Source: Tubulanus polymorphus (taxonomy: Eukaryota; Nemertea; Palaeonemertea; Tubulaniformes; Tubulanidae). From it: a stretch of 55,000 nucleotides of DNA. The position numbers and the translations under genes are program-made. Location: positions 1 through 55,000 of the forward strand of contig NC_134029.1 in assembly GCF_964204645.1 (NCBI RefSeq), in the 5' to 3' direction. The notes beneath the pieces were generated by a model that worked only from the letters and a program-made list of their open reading frames with translations, did no database searches and had not been told where the DNA came from. Below, piece by piece: positions 34,691 to 44,192 of the stretch; the stretch's first letter is position 1, and each line of letters opens with the position of its first letter.

Positions 34691-35744
34691 CTAGTTAAAC
34701 TCCTTCAGATTATTATTTGCCTGACAATCAGCATTCGGACAACACTCAAGGTCCATTAGATGTATCAAGTTTGGATGCTCCAAACAAACCAATCTTAATC
34801 TGCCTTTAAAACAATGGCCGCATGCTTGACATAAAACACTCTTTATTGGACGATTGCAGCTACATCGGTCAACCACTGCACCTGCTGTTTCCATAGTAAC
34901 CATCGACGTCCCGTCTTTATTATTGCTGTTATTGTTGTTTTCGTCACTGATGGATTTCAGTCGACCCTGAAACATTTACAAACACACAATTAATACAAAC
35001 ATTATCCCAACCAGGCCCTTATCAGACAGAGGACGGCCAGGTCCTCATCAGACAGAGGACGGCCAGGTCCTTAATCAGAGAGAGGACGGCCAGGTCCTCA
35101 TCAGACAGAGGATGGCCAGGTCCTTTATCAGACAGAGGACGGCCAGGTCCTCATCAGACAGAGGACGGCCAGGTCCTTTATCAGAGAGAGGACAGCCAGG
35201 TCCTCATCAGACAGAGGACGGCCAGGTCCTCATCAGACAGAGGACAGCCAGGTCCTCATCAGACAGAGGACGGCCAGGTTTTTAGGAGGTCAGCAGAGAG
35301 AATAGTTAGTTATCTAATCAGTAATCGTTGGTGGTAAGCTTTGTGGTTTGTGAATATATGCGATCATCCAACTAAACCACTGACAGGTTACAAACACAGC
35401 CAGGTCATCATCGGACAGGACAGCCAGGCACTCGTCGGCCGGGCGCTTTTTAGGTGGTCAGCAGAGAAGGGACCAGGCATAGAAGGCCGGGGGCGGACCT
35501 GGTGAGTGCACAGGGGCTCGTCACAATTTGATAATGAATGGATGATACCAGTATCCCTGTATAAAAAAGATTCTTTTTTATACAGGGATACTGGTATCAT
35601 CCATTCATCATTATAAAATTGTGACAAGCCCCTGTGAGTGAGTGAGTTCGGGAGAGATCTTACCGGTGAGCGCTGAGTTGAGCTGCTGCTGCTGCTATAC
35701 ATCTTAGCCAAAATACCGCGACCTCGTCCAGTGCTGAAACTCAT
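34691..35744 (-). CDS. conserved small Cys-rich (zinc-ribbon-like) protein of unknown function
   Basis: Two exons (35744-35664, 34966-34691), phase 0, total 357 nt, 118 aa. The N-terminus is MSFSTGRGRGILAKMY followed by polySer. The second half has CSCNRP, then LCQACGHCF, a basic GRLRLVC, then HPNLIHLMDLECCPNADC. These paired Cys motifs suggest one or two zinc-binding knuckles. From memory, a similar C-terminal pattern occurs in an uncharacterised insect protein; I have no functional assignment. The intron holds a tandem array and a perfect foldback. Confidence 0.7.
35010..35285. repeat. 26-bp intronic array
   Basis: About ten copies of GGCCAGGTCCTCATCAGACA plus GAGGAC, in the intron of the Cys-rich gene near its 3' end, close to the acceptor at 34966. 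Confidence 0.9.
35509..35636. mobile_element. near-perfect foldback (MITE-like)
   Basis: Two arms of about 60 bp (CACAGGGGCTCGTCACAATT ... GTGACAAGCCCCTGTG) face each other around AAAAAGATTCTTTTT. Only a few mismatches separate the arms, so the insertion or duplication is recent. No coding capacity. Confidence 0.8.
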
Positions 35745-36558
35745 GATGATGGATCGAGTTGATGGATGCTGCTGCAGCCACTGTTACTGTTTAACGCACG
35801 TGTTCGTGACCTAGTTTACAATACATACACGGTGTTTATATTATACGCCAATTAGACTGGTTGCTGGTCTCTACCGGCGCAGAAATGGACAGGCGACCAG
35901 TCTATATGCCAATCGTACCCGTCCGTACTAAATATCGACACAAACAATCCTAATTTAACAACAGCTCGCGGACGACGTTAGATTTAAGAGCAGATTCTTC
36001 AGCACTAATGAATATTGCAATTGGAAATATTTCTACTGGTTTTATCAATGAAATATGCCTTAATTAAGGTTTTTAATTACTCGCATGCCACAGTTAGAGT
36101 GTCAGATCTCTACCATAGCGTGCTGCCTCTATATAAATCATTAGCGGTCAATGCGTGAACTAATTGATTATAAGGGGACCCGCCGTGGGAACCAGAGGCA
36201 GGGCAGTCACTGATATGCCTCAGATTTAGTTTTAAATTAGTGTCCCATTCCTTTCCTTGTCTGAAATCCATGGCCGATTTAGTAAAGGTTTTCTGCCGTG
36301 TGATAAACAAACGGAAGTGAAATATCCACTTCCTAAACAAGAACTTAACTCGACCTAGAACAATTAAACATAAATGCAACACTAGTGCAATATTTTATTA
36401 AAACATAAATGTACAAAACAGTAGAATTCAATAAGCAAGTGCTTGACACCCGGGCACAGCGCTCCGAGCCCTGAGCAGCTGTTCCCGGGGGCCGCATGGA
36501 GGGTTAATCTCAATACAACCGGACGGAACACAGTGCCCCCTAGTGAGCTGAGGTCGCG
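35745..36558. other. intergenic between the Cys-rich gene and LRRC49
   Basis: I see no supported gene. The minus-strand frame 36110-36382 has no recognisable domain. AATAAA on the minus strand at 36394-36399 could terminate LRRC49. Confidence 0.5.
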
Positions 36559-39500
36559 CTATGATTTTTCTAGTTCTTCAAATAACTTTTTCATACAAGT
36601 TTTCTGATCGTACATTTCAATAACGGCAGTAGAAATCAGTTCCAGAATCAAGTCCGGCCAAATATTCCTCAAAACCGACCGCTTTTTATCAACCTCTATT
36701 GCATCAAGGGAAATATCGCGTATATATAATTTAGCATAATCCATTCTACATAACATCTCCTGAAATATATACAATTAATACAAAATTCAAATATAGTGTC
36801 TGTTAGACTGGACTGCTGGATGATCAACCGGCTAATAGCTATACCTGGCGTTTATTTTTCGCTGTTTCCGTGCACTGATAATTCAATCCAGCTCGAGATA
36901 CTGATTCCGTTCCTGATTTCACTTCAGGCGATTTACGTCCTTTCATTTCTTCATATTTCATACGTCTGCAAACAACAACAATGCAATCAGTATATATGAA
37001 ATTTGAATAGGAGATGAGAGAGAGGATGGAGTGGGGGAGGAGAGGAAGGAGTAGGGGAAGTGAGGAGAGAGTGGGGGAGGAGAGGAGAGAGTGGGGGAGG
37101 AGAGGATGGAGAGAGGAGGGAGTGGGGGAGGAGAGGATGGAGAGAGAGGAGGGAGTAAGGAGGGGATAAGGGTTATATGAGGGTGCTTTGTTTTTACCTG
37201 TTTTCACCCACTAATAATTGCAGTCTATTTTGAGTTAGTTTAGATGTAGTTATCTGTCCAACTGGGCCGAATAACCGCTCAGCATTCAACACATCGCCAG
37301 CAGTTACCTGGAAATAATACCTGTAAACTTCAGCGCCACCTGGGTGATAAATCCTCAATCAATTACCGACGATTCTTACCTCTTCATCGTTGAGTTTGCG
37401 TAGAGAGAAATGGGCTAATCTGTATATGGTATAAATCTTCCATAGATTGAATTGAGCTACAGGATTTCCCTCTAATTCAATAGTTAAACAATCTAAACGA
37501 CGAACACAAGCTAAAGCATTTATCTGATGTAGATTCTGAATGTTTGTAGCGCTAAAAATCAATGTCTGAAATCAATATAAAACATTTACGATGTATTAAA
37601 AAATGTATCAAAAGTTTACAGTAAACTTCACCCAGAGACTCGGACAAAGTAACACCTGCAAAATTCGTGCAAGTTTAGCAAATTTTGAGTTAATTTTGAG
37701 TTGGAAAATATGTCAGGAAATCATTCGTTTTTGTCAGAGTCAGTCGGAAGTGTGAGGGTGAAGGTATCTGCAGTATCAAACAATGTACCTAATATATCTA
37801 ATTGGATTCGATACATTTTGATACTCACGTGAACTGAAGGGAATCTGGCTCTGATTTTATGTAGATGTTGAACTATTTCATCGAAATCGATGAATTTAAA
37901 AGCGACCGTATTAATAGCAGCTGCAGCTTGAATTCCCCAGTTTCGATCCAACGCGTCTAAAGATCCGATACCGTATAGATTTAATGTATCACCGTCTAAT
38001 TCAGCTAAATGAGACAAACTGCCGGCAGTCGTAGACGTCAAACTTAACTTACTGCAAAAATATCAATTCATCATCGTGAATTATACCTAATACATTAATA
38101 GAATTCATTTCAATGAAATGTCAATCAGTGAAAAATTGTGCAGGTGATTTTTACCTAAGAACAATTGGTTCTTTATCGGCACTGCTGGTAGAGTTACTAC
38201 CAGTACCAGGTCGAGAATCAATCAGAGTAGTATTGTTACTACTACCAGTTACAGGACGACTGTCAGCGCTACAAACACAACACAACATAACAGTGAGAGT
38301 GACACTAATTGTGAACAGACACTTAGGAGTAGAGACACTCCACTCAGGAGTAGAGACACTCCACTCAGGAGTAGAGACACTCCACTCAGGAGTAAAGACA
38401 CTCCACTCAGGAGTAGAGACACTCCACTCAGGAGTAGAGACACTCCACTCAGGAGTAGAGACTCTTCACTCAGGAGTAGAGACACTCCACTCAGGAGTAG
38501 AGACACTCCACTCAGGAGTAGAGACACTCCACTCAGGAGTAGAGACACTCCACTCAGGAGTAGAGACACTCCACTCAGGAGTAGAGACACTCCACTCAGG
38601 AGTAGAGACACTCCACTCAGGAGTAGAGACACTCCACTCAGGAGTAGAGACACTCCACTCAGGAGTAGAGACACTCATCAGTAGAGACACTCATCAGTAG
38701 AGACACTCATCAGTAGAGACACTCATCAGTAGAGACACTCAGGAGTAGAGATACTCCACTCAGGAGTAGAGACACTCCACTCAGGAGTAGAGACATTCAG
38801 CAGGAGTAGAGACACTCCACTCAGGAGTAGAGACACTCCACTCAGGAGTAGAGACACTCCATTCAGGAGTAGAGACACTACACTCCTGAGTAGAGACACT
38901 CATCAGTAGAGACACTCATCAGTAGAGACACTCATCAGTAGAGACACTCAGGAGTAGAGACACTCCACTCAGGAGTAGAGACACTCCACTCAGGAGAAGA
39001 GTTACTTACCTACTGCGGAATGATTTTAATTCTAAATCTGCTGTGACTGCTCCAGTAGCACTGCCTGGCCTCTGCTGCTGCTGCTGCTGCTGCTGTGTGT
39101 TAGGAACTGTAGCTACATGATTTGCGTATAAATCAGGCATTTTACGTTTAGTTTTCTGTAGAGTTGTCTGCGCGACCTCCCATTGTCTTTTAGCATTGTT
39201 TATAGCCAACTTTCGTTTCTCCTAGAAACAAACATTACAAACATAAACTATCAATAAAACCGGCGAAATATTATCATCAGATTCGTTCATTAAATTTGGA
39301 ACTGACTTTAAGAAGAGCAGCTTTATTGGTTTCTTTCTTCTTTTCTTCTTCTTTTCTCGCCATCACGGCTGCAACTCTTCGTTCCTCTTCCTGAAAATTA
39401 TTCAAACGATCACTCACTCCCTCTCTCACTCGCTATTTGAACTACAGGATTCATACTAGTACTTACAGTAACTCTTTTCATATCTAACTGCTTCAATCTC

Positions 39501-40911
39501 GGTAACTGTCTGAGAACTGTTTGTTTATAAAACTGTTCTTGACAAAATGGATTCCCGTCCAGAGAGATTTCAGTTAATGAATTCGACTCCGATAAACAAC
39601 TGATATCTTCAAAACTGAAATTACAAGAAAGTGGAAAATATTTGAGGTGCAAATGATAGAAAATTGCTTGAGAAAATTTCTTATTTCATTAGTAAAAAGT
39701 ACCTGGTAATTTCATTAAAACTGAGGAATAATCTTTGGAGATTTGGTAGATTTTCAACATCAGTCTAAAACATAAAATTTTACATAGAATTGAAATTGGT
39801 TAAAATTTGAATTTAGAGCTAAATAAACTCCCGAGTTCTTACTCAAATATTTTTAACTTATTAAGTCATATTTCAATGGAGAACTGTGGAACTGAGTCCA
39901 GAACTGTGGAACTGAGTCCAGAACTGTGAAACTGAGTCCTGAACTGTGGAACTGACTCTAGAACTGTGGATCTGACTCTAGAACTGTGGAACTGAGCCCA
40001 GAACTGTGGAACTGAGTCCAGAACTGTGGAACTGAGTTCAGAACTGTGGAACTGAGTCCTGAACTGTGGAACTGAGTCCTGAACTGTGGAACTGAGTCCA
40101 GAACTGTGGAACTGAGTTCAGAACTGTGGAACTGAGTCCTGAACTGTGGAACTGACTCTAGAACTGTGGAACTGAGCCCAGAACTGTGGAACTGAGTCCT
40201 GAACTGTGGAACTGAGTCCTGAACTGTGGAACTGAGTCCAGAACTGTGGAACTGAGCCCAGAACTGTGGAACTGAGTCCTGAACTCCAGAACTGAGTCCA
40301 GAACTGTGGAACTGACTCTAGAACCGTGGATCTGACTCTAGAACTGTGGAACTGACTCTAGAACTGTGGAACTTACAACAGTAGTGATTTTATTGCGTCT
40401 AAGATTCAGTTCTGCTAATGCATCCATTCCATTTAAATTATCACCGTGTGAAATTTCATTCCCGGCTAAATTCAAAACCCTTAACTCGAGTAAATGATTT
40501 AAATTCTCAATGTGTTTAATCTGAAATAAACAACAACAAATAAATCAGTTAATATTCAAATATAATTTGAATATAATTCAGCGGTTTGTAACTAACTCTG
40601 TTTCCGTGTAGATCCAACACATCCAGTTTAATCAATGCGTCTAAATTCTCTATTTTACGTATTTTATTTTTGCCGAGCATCAAAACTCGTAGCGACCTCA
40701 GATAATTTAAACCTCCAATTTCTTCTATTTGATTGTCGTATAAATCAAGGAATATGAGTTTTTTTAAGCTGTTTAAATGTTGTATTTTGATGATGAGATT
40801 GTGCTGATAGTTTAACAATCGTAGCTGATCTTCTCCTTCCAAAATCGGACAGACGGATAGACGTCTCCTAGAAACAATAATCACAACAATCAATACAGTT
40901 TGATTTGAATA

Positions 40912-40969
<58 letters not shown>

Positions 40970-43815
40970 AGAGTTTTACCGGTCTAAATTCAGTCTATCA
41001 GGATTAGCGTTTCTCTCATCAGGAGTTCTATAAACAATAGGTATCCCCGGTGCAGACGGACTTTCAGCAAATATCACTCGATCTCCTAAAAATCAATATA
41101 TATTCAGTAGTGAATTAATGGAGGCTCTGTATAACAATAGTTTAGGAATAACAGTTTGCTTCTTTAAACCGGGCACAATTGATTTCTATATGAAATAAAA
41201 GCCAAGCTAAATATATTACTTTGCATGAGCGCAAGATTGCTAAATTGTATTCATACATTTCTAAGATAAACAGTGCATTAAAATAGTGATAAATGTAGAT
41301 ACAATATAAAACAATGTAGGTGTATATAAGACTACAATGTATCCCGCTCAGGCTGTAATGTGTTAGCTGTGTAGTAAGCGCCACCTATATCTACAGAAAG
41401 CTGTCGTGATTACCAGGAATCTGAACAGGGGGCGCTTTACTCGATTTCAGCGGTATTAACATAGATGGCGCACTCTGACGTCGAATATAGGAAGCGTTAT
41501 CTTCTCCGAGAGTATCGACGATATAATCGGTAAGATCATGAGCTATCGCCGTGGAAACTGACTTTAGTTTATTGTTAGCTCGATGTCGATAGGGAACGTT
41601 CCCTAATTTATCAGAAACAGCTTCAAAATAAAATATCATTAAAATACATGAAAACAAGCGCTGGAAGGTCATGAGGGCTGAGGGGAGGACATGAGGGGTG
41701 AGGGGAGGACATGAGGGGAGGATACGAGGGTGAGGGGCGGACATGAGGGAGGATACAATGGTGAGGGGAGGATACAAGGGGTGAGGGGAGGATACAAGGG
41801 GTGAGGGGAGGACATGAGGGGTGAGGGGAGGATACGAGGGTGAGGGGCGGACATGAGTGAGGATACGAGGGTGAGGGGAGGATACAAGGGATGAGGGGAG
41901 GACATGAGGGGTGAGGGGAGGACACATGGGGAGGGGAGGACAGCAGAGATGAGGGGAGAACATGAGGGGTGAGGGGAGGACACGAGGGGAGGACACGAGG
42001 GGAGGGGAAGATATGAAGGTGTGAGTTGTGAAATTACCTGGTATATGATTCGGTACCTGCTGCTGCTGCTGCTGCTGGTGATGATCACTGCTGGTGCCAT
42101 ATTTACGTATTAATTGATTATTTCCAGCGACTTCACTTGAAATTAAACTTGATTCACGACTTCGAACGTCACTAGAATTCTTCAATTTATACATAAAACA
42201 AGTAATCAACTCAACTCTCTCTAACACTTACAATTCAGTGTATATGTAGTGTGTTTATTCTAGACAGAGCTTCCTTCAGATTATTGTTTCTATTATCAAA
42301 TATTTTCCCATGAATTTCAATTGAAGTCAATCAATCATTTGTTCCTCATTTCATAGACATCTTTAAAAAGACTTTATTGCAAACACTAATTCAAATTGAA
42401 TACTCGGACTGAACTAGGTCACTTCTAAACTTCACTACATGAATAATAAATCATTTTGTTAAAGCATCAATAATAACCATCAACCTCATAATATGATATT
42501 GATATAATATTAGCCTATTTTCTATTTTTAAATAGACTAAACAAATCCATAACCAAAGATAAATAGTGGGCTAGGGTTAATTCCAGTCTGTAAAGGGCTA
42601 GGGTTAATTCCAGTCTGTAGAGGGCTAGTGTTAATTCCAGTCTGTAGAGGGCTAGGGTTAATTCCAGTCTGTAGTGGGCTAGGGTTAATTCCAGTCTGTA
42701 GAGAGCTAGGGTTAATTCCAGTCTGTAGTGGGCTAGGGTTAATTCCAGTCTGTAGTGGGCTAGGGTTAATTCCAGTCTGTAGAGGGCTAGGGTTAATTCC
42801 AGTCTGTAGAGGGCTAGGGTTAATTCCAGTCTGTAGAGGGCTAGGGTTAATTCCAGTCTATAGTGGGCTAGCGTTAATTCCAGTCTGTAGAGCGCTAGGG
42901 TTAATTCCAGTCTGTAGAGGGCTAGGGTTAATTCCAGTCTGTAGTGGGCTAGCGTTAATTCCCTACACTAGAGTTTGATATGATTAAAACGTACCGTCAT
43001 TTTTATCATTACAAAATTCTGATAAATTAACAACAAAGGAACAATTCATTAAACCATGAACATAAAAAACCATCCACCCCTCCCACTCCCTCTTCCCCTT
43101 CCACTCCCTTCTCTCCCTCTTCCCCTTCCACTCCCTTCTCTCCCACTCCCTTCTCTCCCTCTTCCCCTCCCACTCCCTTCTCTCCCACTCCCTTCTCTCC
43201 CACTTCCCCTCCCACTCCCTTCTCTCCCACTCATACACACTTGTTACCTGTTTATAAGTTGATCTGTCTGAAACAGCTGATCCTGAAGCATGAAGACCAA
43301 GATGTGGACCAAATATCTGACTCTATAAATATATAACAATTTCATTTTCAATTTGTTATAAGATCAGAAAGGAGAGTAGGCTGTAGCTCGACCCCAGCAG
43401 CAGGTGTGGGGGTCAGTAGGCTGTAGCTCGACCCCAGCAGCAGGCGTGGGGGTCAGTAGGCTGTAGCTCGACCCCAGCAGCAGGCGTGGGCGGTCAGTAG
43501 GCTGTAGCTCGACCCTAGCAGCAGGCATGGGGGTCAGTAGGCTGTAGCTCGACCCCAGCAGCAGGCGTGGGGGTCAGTAGGCTGTAGCTCGACCCCTGGG
43601 GCTGGGGATGGAGGGGGTCTGGTCAGGTCTGGGGGGGGGAGACGAGGACGAGGTTATTCATTAAACTGACCTCTTTAGGGGTGACAGTTTGTCTGCTGAG
43701 GGGGAGGGGAGTCTGGTCTGGGGGAGACGAGGGTATTCATTAAACTGACCTCTTTAGGGGTGACAGTTTGTCTGCTGCTGCTGTTAATATTACGTGATTT
43801 ATTATAATGATACAT
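36559..43815 (-). CDS. LRRC49: LRRC49, tubulin polyglutamylase complex subunit
   Basis: Leucine-rich repeat subunit of the TTLL1 tubulin polyglutamylase complex at centrioles and cilia (family knowledge). The 18 exons are 43815-43750, 43322-43248, 43018-42995, 42179-42038, 41620-41414, 41085-40980, 40867-40597, 40520-40377, 39764-39703, 39614-39467, 39390-39307, 39221-39010, 38268-38155, 38051-37829, 37565-37380, 37307-37198, 36965-36845 and 36759-36559. They total 2496 nt, 831 aa, all phases consistent. PDRLNLDR precedes LRRs such as KLIFLDLYDNQIEEIGGL and LKKLDVLDLHGN-type repeats. The LRR cap has LDGNPFCQEQFYKQTVLRQL and QLDMKRVTEEERR. The conserved C-terminal half has LAELDGDTLNLYGIGSLDAL, FKFIDFDEIV and LTIELEGNPVAQFNLWK. 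The N-terminal four exons, including a 24-nt microexon, are the least certain. Divergent to SIRT6. Confidence 0.92.
37012..37160. repeat. purine/pyrimidine-rich array after an LRRC49 donor
   Basis: GAGTGGGGGAGGAGAGGA-type units on the plus strand (CTCCTCCCCCACTC in LRRC49 sense) start about 40 nt past the donor at 37198. Confidence 0.85.
38325..39000. repeat. 21-bp intronic array (LRRC49)
   Basis: Roughly 30 copies of GAGTAGAGACACTCCACTCAG with shortened ACACTCATCAGTAGAG variants. It begins about 10 nt past the donor of exon 39221-39010 and nearly reaches the next exon. Confidence 0.95.
39877..40374. repeat. 20-bp intronic array (LRRC49), CAGTTCCACAGTTC family
   Basis: About 25 copies of GAACTGTGGAACTGAGTCCA. 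In LRRC49 sense the first unit overlaps the 5' splice site at 40377 (GTT|GTAAGTTCCACAGTTC). The sense core CAGTTCCACAGTTC equals that of the SLX4 array. Confidence 0.95.
40913..40966. repeat. (AG)n microsatellite in LRRC49 intron
   Basis: About 54 bp of pure AG/GA dinucleotide just downstream of the donor at 40980. Confidence 0.95.
41665..42012. repeat. intronic array of AGGGGTGAGGGGAGGACATG units (LRRC49)
   Basis: Units of about 20 bp with variants, C-rich in LRRC49 sense, starting about 25 nt past the donor at 42038. Frames stay open through it on the minus strand, giving spurious long ORFs. Confidence 0.9.
42566..42962. repeat. 27-bp intronic array (LRRC49)
   Basis: About 15 copies of GGGCTAGGGTTAATTCCAGT plus CTGTAGA. 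It starts about 35 nt beyond the donor of the 24-nt microexon at 42995. Confidence 0.95.
43075..43232. repeat. CCCACTCCCTTCTCTCC array (LRRC49)
   Basis: Degenerate 15-24 bp units start about 16 nt past the donor at 43248. G/A-rich in LRRC49 sense. Confidence 0.9.
43375..43600. repeat. about 43-bp intronic array (LRRC49 intron 1)
   Basis: Five to six copies of TAGGCTGTAGCTCGACCCCA followed by GCAGCAGGCGTGGGGGTCAG. Confidence 0.9.
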
Positions 43816-44192
43816 CTTCAAAATTCTTCCATGTCCGCCATTTGTAAACAAATCTATTTTCGGTAATAGAGAGATGTGGAGCGCGCGATATTTTTCCCTA
43901 GTGTGGAGCCAAGGCGGGCGCACGTGGGTTTGTTTACATCCGGTGATAAACAAATCAAAAATAAATTTATTGTTTATAAATACGTACGCGCTTGATATTG
44001 TAAGAATTATCACTGATTTACTATTTCTAGGATTAAGGAATTTCTTTTAGTTAAAAATCTTCTTGCAATATTTTTAATTGTAGCTTCCGCTAAACAATTG
44101 CACTTCAATTCAATTAATATTTATTTGACAACTCGTTGATAGTGTTTAAATCAAACTTTCTGGCTGTTTCTTCATCGAATAGATCAGTGAGA
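43816..44192. promoter_or_regulatory. divergent promoter region, LRRC49 / SIRT6
   Basis: A 377-bp spacer between two start codons, with CCGCCATTTG near 43834, GGAGCGCGCGATA near 43878 and GGCGGGCGCACG near 43913. The LRRC49 side is GC-rich and the SIRT6 side AT-rich. No TATA box at a clear distance. Confidence 0.55.

Noticed and set aside
38113-38700. Plus-strand and minus-strand frames of 141-195 aa with VETLHSG or LLLSGVS repeats
   Set aside because: Produced by the 21-bp LRRC49 intronic array; unit length is a multiple of three and no conserved sequence flanks it.
41391-42227. 278-aa minus-strand open frame
   Set aside because: It fuses two real LRRC49 exons (42179-42038 and 41620-41414) through an intronic Pro/Ser-rich array; conserved donor and acceptor sites and matching phases support splicing instead.
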